From Anaerolineales bacterium (GTDB lineage Bacteria > Chloroflexota > Anaerolineae > Anaerolineales > UBA11657): a stretch of 12,201 nucleotides of DNA. How positions within the stretch are numbered: position 1 is the first letter of the stretch; every line of letters starts with the position of its first letter. The stretch spans positions 1-12,201 of the forward strand of contig CANNEJ010000016.1 of assembly GCA_947503585.1 (NCBI GenBank), written 5' to 3'. The notes under the pieces are model-generated. The model was not told the origin of the DNA and made no database searches. It saw nothing but the letters and a program-made list of their open reading frames with translations. This document shows positions 1-6,402 of this stretch, piece by piece. A program made the position numbers and the translations under genes.

Positions 1-359
1 TGCTGCGCGCCGGCAATCTAAAAAAAGGCGACGTCTTCTCTGTGGCGCAAGTGGCAGGCGTGCTTGCGGCCAAGCGCACATCAGACTTAATTCCGCTTTG
101 CCACCCGCTGCCGCTCACCCAGGTGGATGTGCAGCTCAGCGCCGAAGACGCCTTGCCCGGCGGCGGACCGGGCGTACTCATTACGGCCACAGCGCGCACC
201 ACCGCCCAAACCGGCGTGGAGATGGAAGCGCTGACGGCGGTGACCGTGGCGGCGCTCACGGTTTACGACATGACAAAGTCCGCAGAGAAAACGCTGCGCA
301 TCACCAACGTGCGTTTGGTGCATAAGCGCGGCGGCGCCTCCGGCGTGCATAACGAGTAG
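1..359 (+). CDS. moaC: Cyclic pyranopterin monophosphate synthase MoaC (5' end cut off by the window)
   Basis: MoaC converts the 3',8-cyclo-GTP made by MoaA into cyclic pyranopterin monophosphate, the first committed intermediate of the molybdenum cofactor, in the cytoplasm. The reading frame is open from base 3 to the TAG at 357-359, giving 118 residues; the first 45-50 residues of a roughly 160-residue family member lie outside the window. Family hallmarks are visible in order: a KKGDVF motif, the [17 protein letters not shown] block with its active-site His, the [21 protein letters not shown] block with its conserved Asp, and the Lys just after it. The GTG at position 42 is internal to the conserved domain and is not the start. 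The MoaD-MoaE fusion gene begins 2 nt after the stop, so the two genes are surely co-transcribed. No damage is seen. Assignment is very secure. Confidence 0.96.
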   Translation, partial: LRAGNLKKGDVFSVAQVAGVLAAKRTSDLIPLCHPLPLTQVDVQLSAEDALPGGGPGVLITATARTTAQTGVEMEALTAVTVAALTVYDMTKSAEKTLRITNVRLVHKRGGASGVHNE

Positions 360-361
360 CT

Positions 362-1084
362 GTGGCCGTCACGATCTTGTTCTTCGCCACGCTCAAGCAG
401 CGCGCCGGCTGCGAGCGCCTGGAGCTGGATCTAAAAGACGGCGCCAGCGTGAGCGAGCTAAAAGATCTGCTGGCCGTGCGCCTGCCGGAACTGCAGCCCG
501 CACTGCCCAGCGCTCTGGTGTCCATCAACCGTGAGTTTGCGTTTGCAACCGACACAGTCCCGGCGGGCGCAGAAGTTGGCTTGTTTCCGCCGGTGTCCGG
601 CGGCGCGCCAGGCGCACAGCCGCCTGCACTGCCCACGCATTTGCACATCACCGCGGCGCCGATCGATCTGGATGCACTGACCGCCAGCGTCACGCTGCCC
701 AGCACCGGCGCAGTCTGCCTGTTCACCGGCATTGTGCGCGCAGCCACGCAGCGCGGAGCCGCCCCGCACACCACGGCCCACCTGCATTACGAGGCTTACA
801 CGCAAATGGCCGAGGAAAAAATGCAGCAGGTTGCGGATGAAATTCGCACGCGCTGGCCGGCGGTGGAAGGCATTGCGATTGTGCAGCGCGTGGGTACTCT
901 GCTGCCCGGTACGCCAACGGTGCTGATTGCATGTTCCGCAGCGCACCGGGACACGGGCGTGTTTGAAGCAGCGCGCTATGGCATTGACCGGCTGAAGCAG
1001 ATTGTGCCGGTGTGGAAAAAAGAAGTGGGACCGGACGGCGAGCAGTGGCTTGAGGGCGCGTACATTCCGGCGCGCACCGACTAA
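362..1084 (+). CDS. moaD/moaE: MoaD-MoaE fusion: both subunits of molybdopterin synthase in one 240-aa chain
   Basis: Molybdopterin synthase inserts two sulfurs into cyclic pyranopterin monophosphate: MoaD carries the sulfur as a C-terminal thiocarboxylate and MoaE is the catalytic subunit. Residues 1-81 form a complete ubiquitin-like MoaD ending in FPPVSGG, with the diglycine at 80-81. After a short Ala/Pro-rich linker (about 82-93), residues 94-240 form MoaE with FTGIVR (Arg126), SAAHRDTGVFEA (His195-Arg196), RLK (Lys212), VWKKE (Lys219/220) and the GPDGEQWLEGA C-terminal block. Start is GTG at 362, 2 nt after moaC; no strong Shine-Dalgarno is seen, so translational coupling is likely. In the family the MoaD glycine must have a free carboxylate, so an internal GG implies cleavage after residue 81, as reported for mycobacterial MoaX. 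That cleavage is inference here. Both halves look intact. Confidence 0.95.
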   Translation: MAVTILFFATLKQRAGCERLELDLKDGASVSELKDLLAVRLPELQPALPSALVSINREFAFATDTVPAGAEVGLFPPVSGGAPGAQPPALPTHLHITAAPIDLDALTASVTLPSTGAVCLFTGIVRAATQRGAAPHTTAHLHYEAYTQMAEEKMQQVADEIRTRWPAVEGIAIVQRVGTLLPGTPTVLIACSAAHRDTGVFEAARYGIDRLKQIVPVWKKEVGPDGEQWLEGAYIPARTD

Positions 1085-1132
1085 GCTGCGCAGCCTCGGG
1101 CGTGCAGCCCTCACGCACCCGCCACTCACAGT

Positions 1133-2251
1133 GTGCCTTCCAATTCCATGTTCATAAAGTGCACCAGCTGCGGGCGCGCGCCTGACGCCACCACGCGCGA
1201 CTACCGCTGCGCCGTGTGCGGCAGCATGCTGGATCTGGCCGGTCCGCTGCGCTTTGATCCCAGCCAGATAACAGCGAGTGCGCACGGGCTTTGGCGCTAT
1301 CGCCACACGTTCCCGCTGCCGCCTGCAGCGCAGCCGGTCACCCTTGGCGAAGGCGGTACGCCGCTTGTGGCCGCGCAGCTGGATGCGGGCGGACCAACGG
1401 TGCACTTCAAGCTGGAGAGTTTGAACCCTACCGGATCATATAAAGACCGCGGCACCGCAGTGCTGCTCAGCTGGATGCAATCGCAGGGCATCACGGCGGC
1501 CGTCGAAGATTCATCCGGCAATGCCGGCGCCTCATTTGCTGCGTACGCAGCGCGCGCCGGCGTGCGTGCGCGTGTGTTTGCGCCCGCCTATGCCGCCGCT
1601 GCCAAGCTGGCCCAAATGGAAATGTACGGTGCCGAGGTGGTGCGCGTGCCGGGGCCGCGTTCGCACGCCGCGGAAGCAGTGGTGCAAGCTGCGCGCGCGG
1701 GCGCCTACTACGCCAGCCATGTCTTCAACCCGGTGGGGCTGGCCGGGTTGGCCACCATCGCGTACGAGCTGGTTGAGCAGCTGGGCGGCGCGCCAGGCAC
1801 GGTACTGATGCCCATCGGCCAGGGCTCACTGCTGCTGGCGCTGCAGCGCGGCTTTCTGGCGCTGCAGGCTGCCGGCTGCATTGCGCAATTGCCGCAACTC
1901 GTTGGCGTGCAAGCCGAGGCGTGCGCGACGCTGTGGGCCTGCTTTCACCACGGGCCGGAAGGCCTTGGCTTTGTGAGCGAGGGTGAAACAATGGCCGAAG
2001 GTGTGCGCATTCGCCATCCGCTGCGCGGCGATGCCGTGCTGGCCGCCGTGCACGCCTCGGGCGGGCAGGTGCTGGTCGCCACCGAAACGCAAATCGAAAC
2101 GGGGCGGCGCATGCTTGCGCAGCTTGGATTTTTTGTGGAGCCAACCTCGGCGCTGGTGTGGCCCGCACTGCGGCAGCTGCTGACAAGCAGCGCAGCGCAG
2201 CCGGTAGTGGCAATTCTTACGGGGCACGGGCTCAAGAGCGCCGTCGCCTAA
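1133..2251 (+). CDS. thrC: Threonine synthase-like PLP-dependent enzyme with N-terminal zinc ribbon
   Basis: This is a fold-type II PLP enzyme of the threonine synthase family, which makes L-threonine from O-phosphohomoserine. Residues 10-29 form a four-cysteine ribbon (C10-x2-C13 and C26-x2-C29). GEGGTPL lies at 73-79 and NPTGSYKDRG at 98-107 holds the PLP lysine, K104. SSGNAGAS (127-134) is the PLP-binding Asn loop, EPTSA is at 336-340, and ILTGHGLKS at 361-369 is the typical threonine synthase C-terminal motif. The phosphate-binding glycine loop reads MPIGQGS (226-232) rather than the usual P-x-GN-GG form, so a related PLP activity cannot be excluded. The start is uncertain: GTG at 1133 or ATG at 1148 (5 residues shorter, still before C10); neither has a clear Shine-Dalgarno. 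It follows moaDE by 48 nt and may share its transcript. Length 372 aa is normal. Confidence 0.8.
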   Translation: MPSNSMFIKCTSCGRAPDATTRDYRCAVCGSMLDLAGPLRFDPSQITASAHGLWRYRHTFPLPPAAQPVTLGEGGTPLVAAQLDAGGPTVHFKLESLNPTGSYKDRGTAVLLSWMQSQGITAAVEDSSGNAGASFAAYAARAGVRARVFAPAYAAAAKLAQMEMYGAEVVRVPGPRSHAAEAVVQAARAGAYYASHVFNPVGLAGLATIAYELVEQLGGAPGTVLMPIGQGSLLLALQRGFLALQAAGCIAQLPQLVGVQAEACATLWACFHHGPEGLGFVSEGETMAEGVRIRHPLRGDAVLAAVHASGGQVLVATETQIETGRRMLAQLGFFVEPTSALVWPALRQLLTSSAAQPVVAILTGHGLKSAVA

Positions 2252-2278
2252 ACACAATGCCGCGCGACTCCGTATAAT
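2249..2278 (+). promoter_or_regulatory. Candidate sigma-70-type promoter for the two hypothetical genes
   Basis: A perfect TATAAT (-10) lies at 2273-2278. TAAACA at 2249-2254 matches the -35 consensus at 4 of 6 positions with an 18-nt spacer, and overlaps the stop codon of the preceding gene. Transcription would start near 2285, about 33 nt before the ATG at 2318. The -10 is strong and the -35 only moderate. Confidence 0.5.
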
Positions 2279-2317
2279 CCAGTTATTCACAATGAAAAGA
2301 CGGGAGACACCTGAATA

Positions 2318-2719
2318 ATGAGCAAGCTGTCGATAAGCTGGTTTTACACATCGCCCGGCGATAACGCGCACCGCGTGGCCGAACGCGTCCGGCAGGCGCT
2401 CTGGACTTCGGGGCTCACCGACCTTTGGCTGGATGGCACGAGCACCAGCGCACCGTATAAACTGACCGGCAACTATGAGGGGCGCATGCTTGAGCTGGAT
2501 TGGACGCCCACCGAGTGGCTGCGCATGCGCGCGCAAGCCGCACCGCCGCGGCTTATCGCACAAATGAGCTGGCTGCTGGGCTTCAAGCCCGGCATTCATT
2601 ACACAGACAACAGCGGCCACCAAGTGTGGGAATGGGTGCGCGGCGACAATACTGCGCGCTGGATGGAAATTTCCGGCAACCCCAGCTATCAATCCCCCGC
2701 GCGCCTGACCGCCAAGTAA
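2318..2719 (+). CDS. Conserved-looking hypothetical protein, 133 aa, function unknown
   Basis: I do not recognise this family. The protein is soluble-looking, with no signal peptide or membrane segment, and unusually rich in Trp (about nine residues, many in WTPTEW, VWEWVRG and ARWMEI). The N-terminal KLSISWFYTSPGD and the central YEGRMLELDW look like beta strands, followed by a helical stretch at about 70-90, which suggests a small alpha/beta domain. The start is supported by GGGAG at 2302-2306, 11 nt before ATG 2318, and by a TATAAT promoter upstream. The next gene begins 11 nt after its stop, so the two are probably an operon. Codon use resembles the neighbours, including the frequent GCGC-rich codons. 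That it is a real gene is likely from the promoter, ribosome site and tight spacing; the function is unknown. Confidence 0.75.
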   Translation: MSKLSISWFYTSPGDNAHRVAERVRQALWTSGLTDLWLDGTSTSAPYKLTGNYEGRMLELDWTPTEWLRMRAQAAPPRLIAQMSWLLGFKPGIHYTDNSGHQVWEWVRGDNTARWMEISGNPSYQSPARLTAK

Positions 2720-2730
2720 CCGGCGCATTC

Positions 2731-3330
2731 ATGGCCGGGTACTCAGCGGCGCATGATCTCGCTGTGCTCGTGTCGATGGCGGGCGACTTTGATGAATTTG
2801 TAAAATCTGACGTGGTGTTTTGGCAGCTGACCGATGACGGGCCGCTGCTAAACCGCTACCCCAAGCTGACTGTGGCCGGCATGTTGTTTTGCATGCACAA
2901 GCTGCACCTGCTGCCTGACCTGCTGGCGCCGGCGCAGCACGCGCGCTGCGCCGCGCAAATCAGCGCAGTGCGCGAAAATTTTTCGGCCTGGCGCGCCAAC
3001 ATCGAACGCAAAGCGGTGCGCGAGTTTGCGGGGCGCCTGCGCTCATGGAGCTGGTTTGTGGATGAGGCCGGCCTGGAGCAAAAAGCAGCCGTGCGCCACT
3101 ACGCGCAGGAAGCCTACGGGCGCATGTACTTGCACTTGCTGCTTGATTTGCTGCAAAACCACAGCACGCATGCGGCACTGGCTGCGCAGGTTGCCACTTG
3201 TGATCAGCGGCTGCGCAGCGTGTGGGCGCCGGCCCGCTTTGTGTGGGACGCACAGCTGCAGCCCGCTTTTCCCGCGGATGTTTACTGGTTTCTATACGGG
3301 GTGCCGGACGCAGAAGCACCCAGACTTTAA
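2731..3330 (+). CDS. Hypothetical protein, 199 aa, mostly alpha-helical, function unknown
   Basis: No recognised domain. The frame is open back to ATG 2500, but that start would overlap the preceding gene by 220 nt; ATG 2731, 11 nt after that gene's stop, is the sensible start although no clear Shine-Dalgarno precedes it. The N-terminal half holds FDEFVKSDVVFWQL and LLNRYPKLTVAGMLFCMHKL; the middle is predicted helical (about 75-150, with VRENFSAWRANIERKAVREFAGRLR and AYGRMYLHLLLDLLQ); the C-terminus is aromatic (PADVYWFLYGVPD). Three cysteines are scattered and no metal motif is evident. It shares the upstream promoter with the 133-aa gene. Its TAA overlaps the TAA of the converging acetyltransferase gene in the 4-nt palindrome TTAA. 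Function unknown; existence as a gene is fairly secure from context and length. Confidence 0.72.
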   Translation: MAGYSAAHDLAVLVSMAGDFDEFVKSDVVFWQLTDDGPLLNRYPKLTVAGMLFCMHKLHLLPDLLAPAQHARCAAQISAVRENFSAWRANIERKAVREFAGRLRSWSWFVDEAGLEQKAAVRHYAQEAYGRMYLHLLLDLLQNHSTHAALAAQVATCDQRLRSVWAPARFVWDAQLQPAFPADVYWFLYGVPDAEAPRL

Positions 3331-3902
3331 TTGGGCGGGCGCGCCGGTTGCCGGCTGGCAGCCAGCCCTCGCCACTTTGCGCGCTTGATCTCAAAGGTAT
3401 GTTCAGCACACTGTGCACCCTTAAACAAACGGTGCGTAGTTGCGGTATTTTGAAACCCCAACCGGTCGAGTAACTTGCGGGCACTTAGGTTGCGTGCGTC
3501 GGTCACCGCCGTCACGCGGCCAATTGCGGGCACCCCAAACAAAAGATCCACCGTGCAGCGCACGCCTTCTGCTGCGTAGCCGGATTTCTGGTGTGCGCGT
3601 GCCAGCGTGAATCCCAACTCGGCAGCCCGGCCGTCTTTGCCGATGCAAACCCCCACATCACCCACTAGCTGATTGGAGTGCGCCAGCGCAAGGGCAATTT
3701 GAAACCACTCGCCGGGTGCAGCGGCTTGCACTGCGCCTTGCACGCGCACAAACTGCAGCGCGGCTGTGCGCGAAATGCCATCCCAGCTCTGCAACCTGGC
3801 TACCGCGGGGTCGTTGCGGTAGCCAAAAAATATCTCCACATCTTGCGGCTCAAAGCGTCGCAGCACCAGCCGCTTGGTGCGGGCGGGCAGCGCCAGTACC
3901 AT
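3327..3902 (-). CDS. GNAT-family N-acetyltransferase, RimJ/RimL type
   Basis: A 191-residue single-domain GNAT enzyme that transfers acetyl from acetyl-CoA to an amine; the substrate cannot be read from sequence. The N-terminus TKRLVLRRFEPQDVE (9-23) is typical of the Acetyltransf_3 (RimJ/RimL) group. WFQIALAL and QLVGDVGVCI form the central strands, AELGFTLARAHQKSGYAAEG (94-113) is motif A with the acetyl-CoA loop QKSGYA at 105-110, and NLSARKLLDRLGF (138-150) is motif B. The Arg/Pro-rich tail after about 175 is outside the domain. ATG at 3902 is the first possible start because an in-frame TGA lies 6 nt upstream; no good Shine-Dalgarno is seen. It lies 81 nt downstream of rny on the same strand and may be the last gene of the recA-recX-rny transcript. 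It converges with the hypothetical gene, overlapping by 4 nt. Confidence 0.88.
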   Translation of the reverse strand: MVLALPARTKRLVLRRFEPQDVEIFFGYRNDPAVARLQSWDGISRTAALQFVRVQGAVQAAAPGEWFQIALALAHSNQLVGDVGVCIGKDGRAAELGFTLARAHQKSGYAAEGVRCTVDLLFGVPAIGRVTAVTDARNLSARKLLDRLGFQNTATTHRLFKGAQCAEHTFEIKRAKWRGLAASRQPARPPN

Positions 3903-3983
3903 TTCTCAGCCGCCGCGCTGTCCGCCAAATCTTCGGACCGGACCCACCGTGCACACTCCTGCGGCTAAGCAGCACCGCCCTTA

Positions 3984-5510
3984 TTATTTGGCATACTCGA
4001 TCACTCGCGTCTCGCGAATGATGGTGACCTTGATTTGGCCGGGGTACTGCATCGTTTCCTCAATCTTGCGCGCCACATCCTTGGCCAGCTTCAGCGCAGC
4101 AAGATCATCGACATTGTCCGGCCGCACCACCACGCGCACCTCGCGCCCGGCCTGCAGCGCAAATGTCTCCTCAACCCCGGGGAAAGAGTTGCCAATGTCT
4201 TCCAGTGCGCGAATGCGCTTCACGTACTGTTCCAGGTTTTCACGGCGCGCGCCCGGCCGGGCGCCGGACATTGCATCCGCCACCTCCACAATCACAGCCT
4301 CAAGCGTCTCCTGCTCAACTTCATGATGATGGGCGGCAATTGCATTGCAAATCTTTGGTCCCACGCCATAGCGCTTGGCAATCTCAGCGCCAATGGCGGC
4401 ATGCGTGCCTTCAATCTCATGGTCCACCGCTTTGCCCAGGTCGTGCAGCAAGCCACCCGCTTTGGCCAGCGCCACGTTCGCGCCAATCTCTGCAGCGATC
4501 ATGCCCGACAGCAGCGAGGTCTCCACCGCATGGGAGTGCTGGTCCTGGCCATAGGAGGTGCGAAACTTCAGGCGCCCAAGCAGGCGCAAGATCTCGGGGT
4601 TTAGGCCCGGCACACCCGCCTCATACGCGGCGCGCTCGCCCTCTTCTTTTACAATCACATCTACCTCGCGGCGCGCGTCTTGAACCAGCTTCTCAATGTG
4701 TGCCGGCTGAATACGGCCATCGGAGATCAGCTTGGTGAGCGCGCGGCGCGCAACCTCGCGCCGCATCGGATCAAATGACGCCACGGTGATGGCTTCCGGC
4801 GTGTCGTCCACAACTACATCCACACCGGCTGCCTGCTCGAACGCGCGAATATTGCGGCCGGCGCGGCCAATGATGCGCCCCTTCATCTCCTCGGATGGAA
4901 TGGGCACAATGGATACGGCGTGCGTTGACACCTGGTCGCCGGCCACGCGCTGCATGGCAACCACGAGCAGCTTGCGCGCGCGTGCTTCCCCTTCCTCGCG
5001 CGCCTCGTCCTCAATCTGGCGAATGGTGCGCGCCATGTCGGCGCGCGCGCTGGTTTCCACCGCGGCAATCAACTGCGCCACGGCTTCCTCGCGCGTCAAG
5101 CCGGAGACGCGCTCCAGCTCGGCAATCTGGTCCAGCTTGCGCTTCTCCAGGTCGTTGGCCTGCTTGTCCAAGGTACTTTGGCGCTTGCCAAGTTCGCGCT
5201 CGCGCCCCTCTAGCTTTTCGGCACGCTGCTCCAGTGCCGTGCGGCGCTGCTCCACGCGCGTCTCTTCTTGCTGCAGTTCCTTGCGCCGCAGCTGCTGCTC
5301 CTTCTCCAGCTCATCGCGCCGGTTCAGCAAATCTTTGTTAGCCTTGGCTTCCAGTTTGCTTTCCTGCTCGCGCGCCTGGGCTGCCAGGCGCTCCCGCGTG
5401 AGGTTCAGGTCCTTCAAGTCTTCATCAATGTTGCGCTGCCGCCACCAGTAACCCGCGCCCGCCCCGGCAACTGCCGCAGCCAGCGCCGCTATCAAAATAT
5501 ATCCAAACAT
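3984..5510 (-). CDS. rny: Ribonuclease Y
   Basis: RNase Y is a membrane-anchored endoribonuclease that starts mRNA decay in many bacteria lacking RNase E. The 508-residue protein has the full architecture: an N-terminal membrane helix (about 2-22), a long charged coiled coil (about 28-185), a KH domain (about 200-270) with GRIIGRAGRNIRAFE at 211-225, and an HD hydrolase domain (about 320-420). Candidate metal ligands are H325 (QHSHAVE), H356-D357 (LLHDLGK), the H-E pattern at 394-397 and D412 (EVADAMSGARPGARRE). The KH loop reads GRAG where most family members have GREG; the GxxG spacing is kept. Length matches the usual 510-520. The ATG at 5510 lies 2 nt after the recX stop, indicating translational coupling. 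Very secure. Confidence 0.97.
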   Translation of the reverse strand: MFGYILIAALAAAVAGAGAGYWWRQRNIDEDLKDLNLTRERLAAQAREQESKLEAKANKDLLNRRDELEKEQQLRRKELQQEETRVEQRRTALEQRAEKLEGRERELGKRQSTLDKQANDLEKRKLDQIAELERVSGLTREEAVAQLIAAVETSARADMARTIRQIEDEAREEGEARARKLLVVAMQRVAGDQVSTHAVSIVPIPSEEMKGRIIGRAGRNIRAFEQAAGVDVVVDDTPEAITVASFDPMRREVARRALTKLISDGRIQPAHIEKLVQDARREVDVIVKEEGERAAYEAGVPGLNPEILRLLGRLKFRTSYGQDQHSHAVETSLLSGMIAAEIGANVALAKAGGLLHDLGKAVDHEIEGTHAAIGAEIAKRYGVGPKICNAIAAHHHEVEQETLEAVIVEVADAMSGARPGARRENLEQYVKRIRALEDIGNSFPGVEETFALQAGREVRVVVRPDNVDDLAALKLAKDVARKIEETMQYPGQIKVTIIRETRVIEYAK

Positions 5511-5512
5511 GT

Positions 5513-6160
5513 TTAGTCCTCGCTTTGCAAATCATCTGCCGGAGCACCCTGCTCCGCCAGGCATTCAGTCACCACGCTGCGCACCACATCGTACGCAAAT
5601 CCGCGCCGCTGCAAAAAGTCGCCCAGCTTGCGGCGCACGGCCGCAGCCGGCAGCGCCGCCAAACGCCGCATTCGTCCGGCCGCAGCTGTGCGCGCAGCTG
5701 CCAGCTCATCCACGCCGGCTGTTGCCGCAGCAATCGTCTCCGCATCCAGCCCGCGCCGCCGTAACTCCGAAACCAGTGCGCGCGCGCCACGCGGCCGGAA
5801 TGTCGTTTGCGTCTCCACCCATTGCGTCGCGAAGCGCGCATCATTTACTTCGCCTGCCTGTTCCACGCGCTGCATAATCTGCTCAATCTCGGCCGCAGAA
5901 AAGCCTTTGCGCAGCAGGCGCGTGCGCATTTCCCCGTCGGTGCGCGGGCGCACCTCCAGCAGGCGGCGCACTGCCTTCACGCCGCTGTCAACCGCTTCCG
6001 CTGTGCGCACCAGCTCCACCTGCGCTTCCGTCAGCACCTGTCCCACGTGCCATTCCGCTGCGCGCCCGCCGGACAACCCCAGCGCAAACTCACCATCGAG
6101 GTGCACATTTATGCGCGCCAAATTGCCCGCTTGCGGCTGCAGTGCTGTCACTGTCGGCAT
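5513..6160 (-). CDS. recX: RecA regulator RecX
   Basis: RecX binds RecA filaments and modulates, usually inhibits, recombinase and coprotease activity. The 215-residue protein shows the three-helix-repeat pattern of the family: AVRRLLEVRPRTDGEMRTRL followed by RKGFSAAEIEQIMQRVEQAGEVNDARFATQWVE (about 64-116), then PRGARALVSELRRRGLDAETI (123-143) and the C-terminal RRKLGDFLQRRGFAYDVVRSVV (176-197). The ATG at 6160 is fixed by a strong Shine-Dalgarno, GGAGGT, at complement 6164-6169. It sits downstream of recA on the same strand, but a strong intrinsic terminator (6176-6204) separates the two, so RecX should be made at a fraction of RecA unless a separate promoter exists. rny follows 2 nt after its stop. 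Secure. Confidence 0.95.
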   Translation of the reverse strand: MPTVTALQPQAGNLARINVHLDGEFALGLSGGRAAEWHVGQVLTEAQVELVRTAEAVDSGVKAVRRLLEVRPRTDGEMRTRLLRKGFSAAEIEQIMQRVEQAGEVNDARFATQWVETQTTFRPRGARALVSELRRRGLDAETIAAATAGVDELAAARTAAAGRMRRLAALPAAAVRRKLGDFLQRRGFAYDVVRSVVTECLAEQGAPADDLQSED

Positions 6161-6175
6161 GCCACCTCCAGAATC

Positions 6176-6204
6176 AAAAAAGGCCGCAACATCACGTTGC
6201 GGCC
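6176..6204 (-). terminator. Intrinsic terminator between recA and recX
   Basis: On the minus strand GGCCGCAAC - GTGAT - GTTGCGGCC forms a perfect 9-bp GC-rich stem with a 5-nt loop, directly followed by six T (complement of the A-run at 6176-6181). Only 6 nt separate the T-tract from the recX Shine-Dalgarno at 6164-6169. The plus strand has no T-tract on its side, so the orientation is clear. It would end most recA transcripts and let a minority read through into recX-rny. Confidence 0.88.
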
Positions 6205-6213
6205 ATCACAGTT

Positions 6214-6230
6214 GCCGGCTCACAGCCGGC
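6214..6230. repeat. Perfect inverted repeat GCCGGCT-cac-AGCCGGC
   Basis: Seven-bp perfect arms with a 3-nt loop, 9 nt from the terminator stem. Reading on the minus strand it precedes the terminator hairpin. There is no T-tract on the minus side, so on its own it is not a terminator in the recA direction. It may add structure to the 3' end of the recA mRNA and block exonucleases. Confidence 0.55.
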
Positions 6231-6253
6231 TTTGCTTCAGATTTTTACAGGCG

Positions 6254-6280
6254 GGCGCGCTGCTGCGCTGCCCGCGCGCC
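6254..6280. repeat. Inverted repeat GGCGCGC-N13-GCGCGCC
   Basis: Perfect 7-bp arms at 6254-6260 and 6274-6280, with an alternative pairing GCGGGC/GCCCGC in the same place. It is one of several hairpins packed into the recA-recX spacer. All-GC short arms are easier to find by chance in this GC-rich genome, hence modest confidence. Confidence 0.35.
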
Positions 6281-6305
6281 GATCAGCTAAACAGCACGCA
6301 TCAAC

Positions 6306-6390
6306 CCGAACAGAAACGTTGTCTGCCGGAGGGCGGTAAATACGCGCCCCTAAGCGCAAAGGACAACAGCAATTTTCCGGTTCTGTTCGG
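6306..6390. other. Nested inverted-repeat structure in the recA-recX spacer, candidate structured RNA
   Basis: A perfect 10-bp outer stem pairs CCGAACAGAA (6306-6315) with TTCTGTTCGG (6381-6390). Inside it GTTGTC (6318-6323) pairs with GACAAC (6362-6367), and GGGCG (6331-6335) with CGCCC (6345-6349). In addition CCGGA (6326-6330) is complementary to TCCGG (6376-6380); formed together with the second stem this would be a pseudoknot, otherwise an alternative fold stacked directly on the outer stem. The nesting makes chance unlikely, but I recognise no known RNA family and cannot say which strand is transcribed; the recA direction (minus) is expected. No target-site duplication is seen that would mark a small transposon. 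Confidence 0.5.
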
Positions 6391-6402
6391 CATTCGATCG
6401 GG

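Noticed and set aside
42..359. GTG 42 as a true moaC start
   Set aside because: The conserved MoaC motif KKGDVF is encoded upstream of it in the same open frame, so the gene simply enters from outside the window.
1098..1110. GGGC-GTGCA-GCCC after the MoaD-MoaE fusion gene as a terminator
   Set aside because: Only 4 bp and no T-tract.
458..1405. Long minus-strand open frames such as 458-1405, 1826-2728 and 9335-9961
   Set aside because: They run antisense to well-recognised genes, lack domains and have the Arg/His-rich composition typical of shadow frames in GC-rich DNA.
2500..2730. Upstream extension of the 199-aa gene to ATG 2500
   Set aside because: It would overlap the better supported 133-aa gene by 220 nt in another frame. 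ATG 2731 sits 11 nt after that gene's stop, as expected for an operon.
3984..5510. Arg/Glu-rich long coiled coil in rny as a low-complexity insertion
   Set aside because: A long charged coiled coil between the membrane helix and KH domain is normal RNase Y architecture.
6306..6390. Nested structure as a known riboswitch or ribozyme
   Set aside because: I compared it mentally with c-di-GMP, ZTP, fluoride, twister, pistol and hammerhead consensus features. None of their invariant blocks are present.
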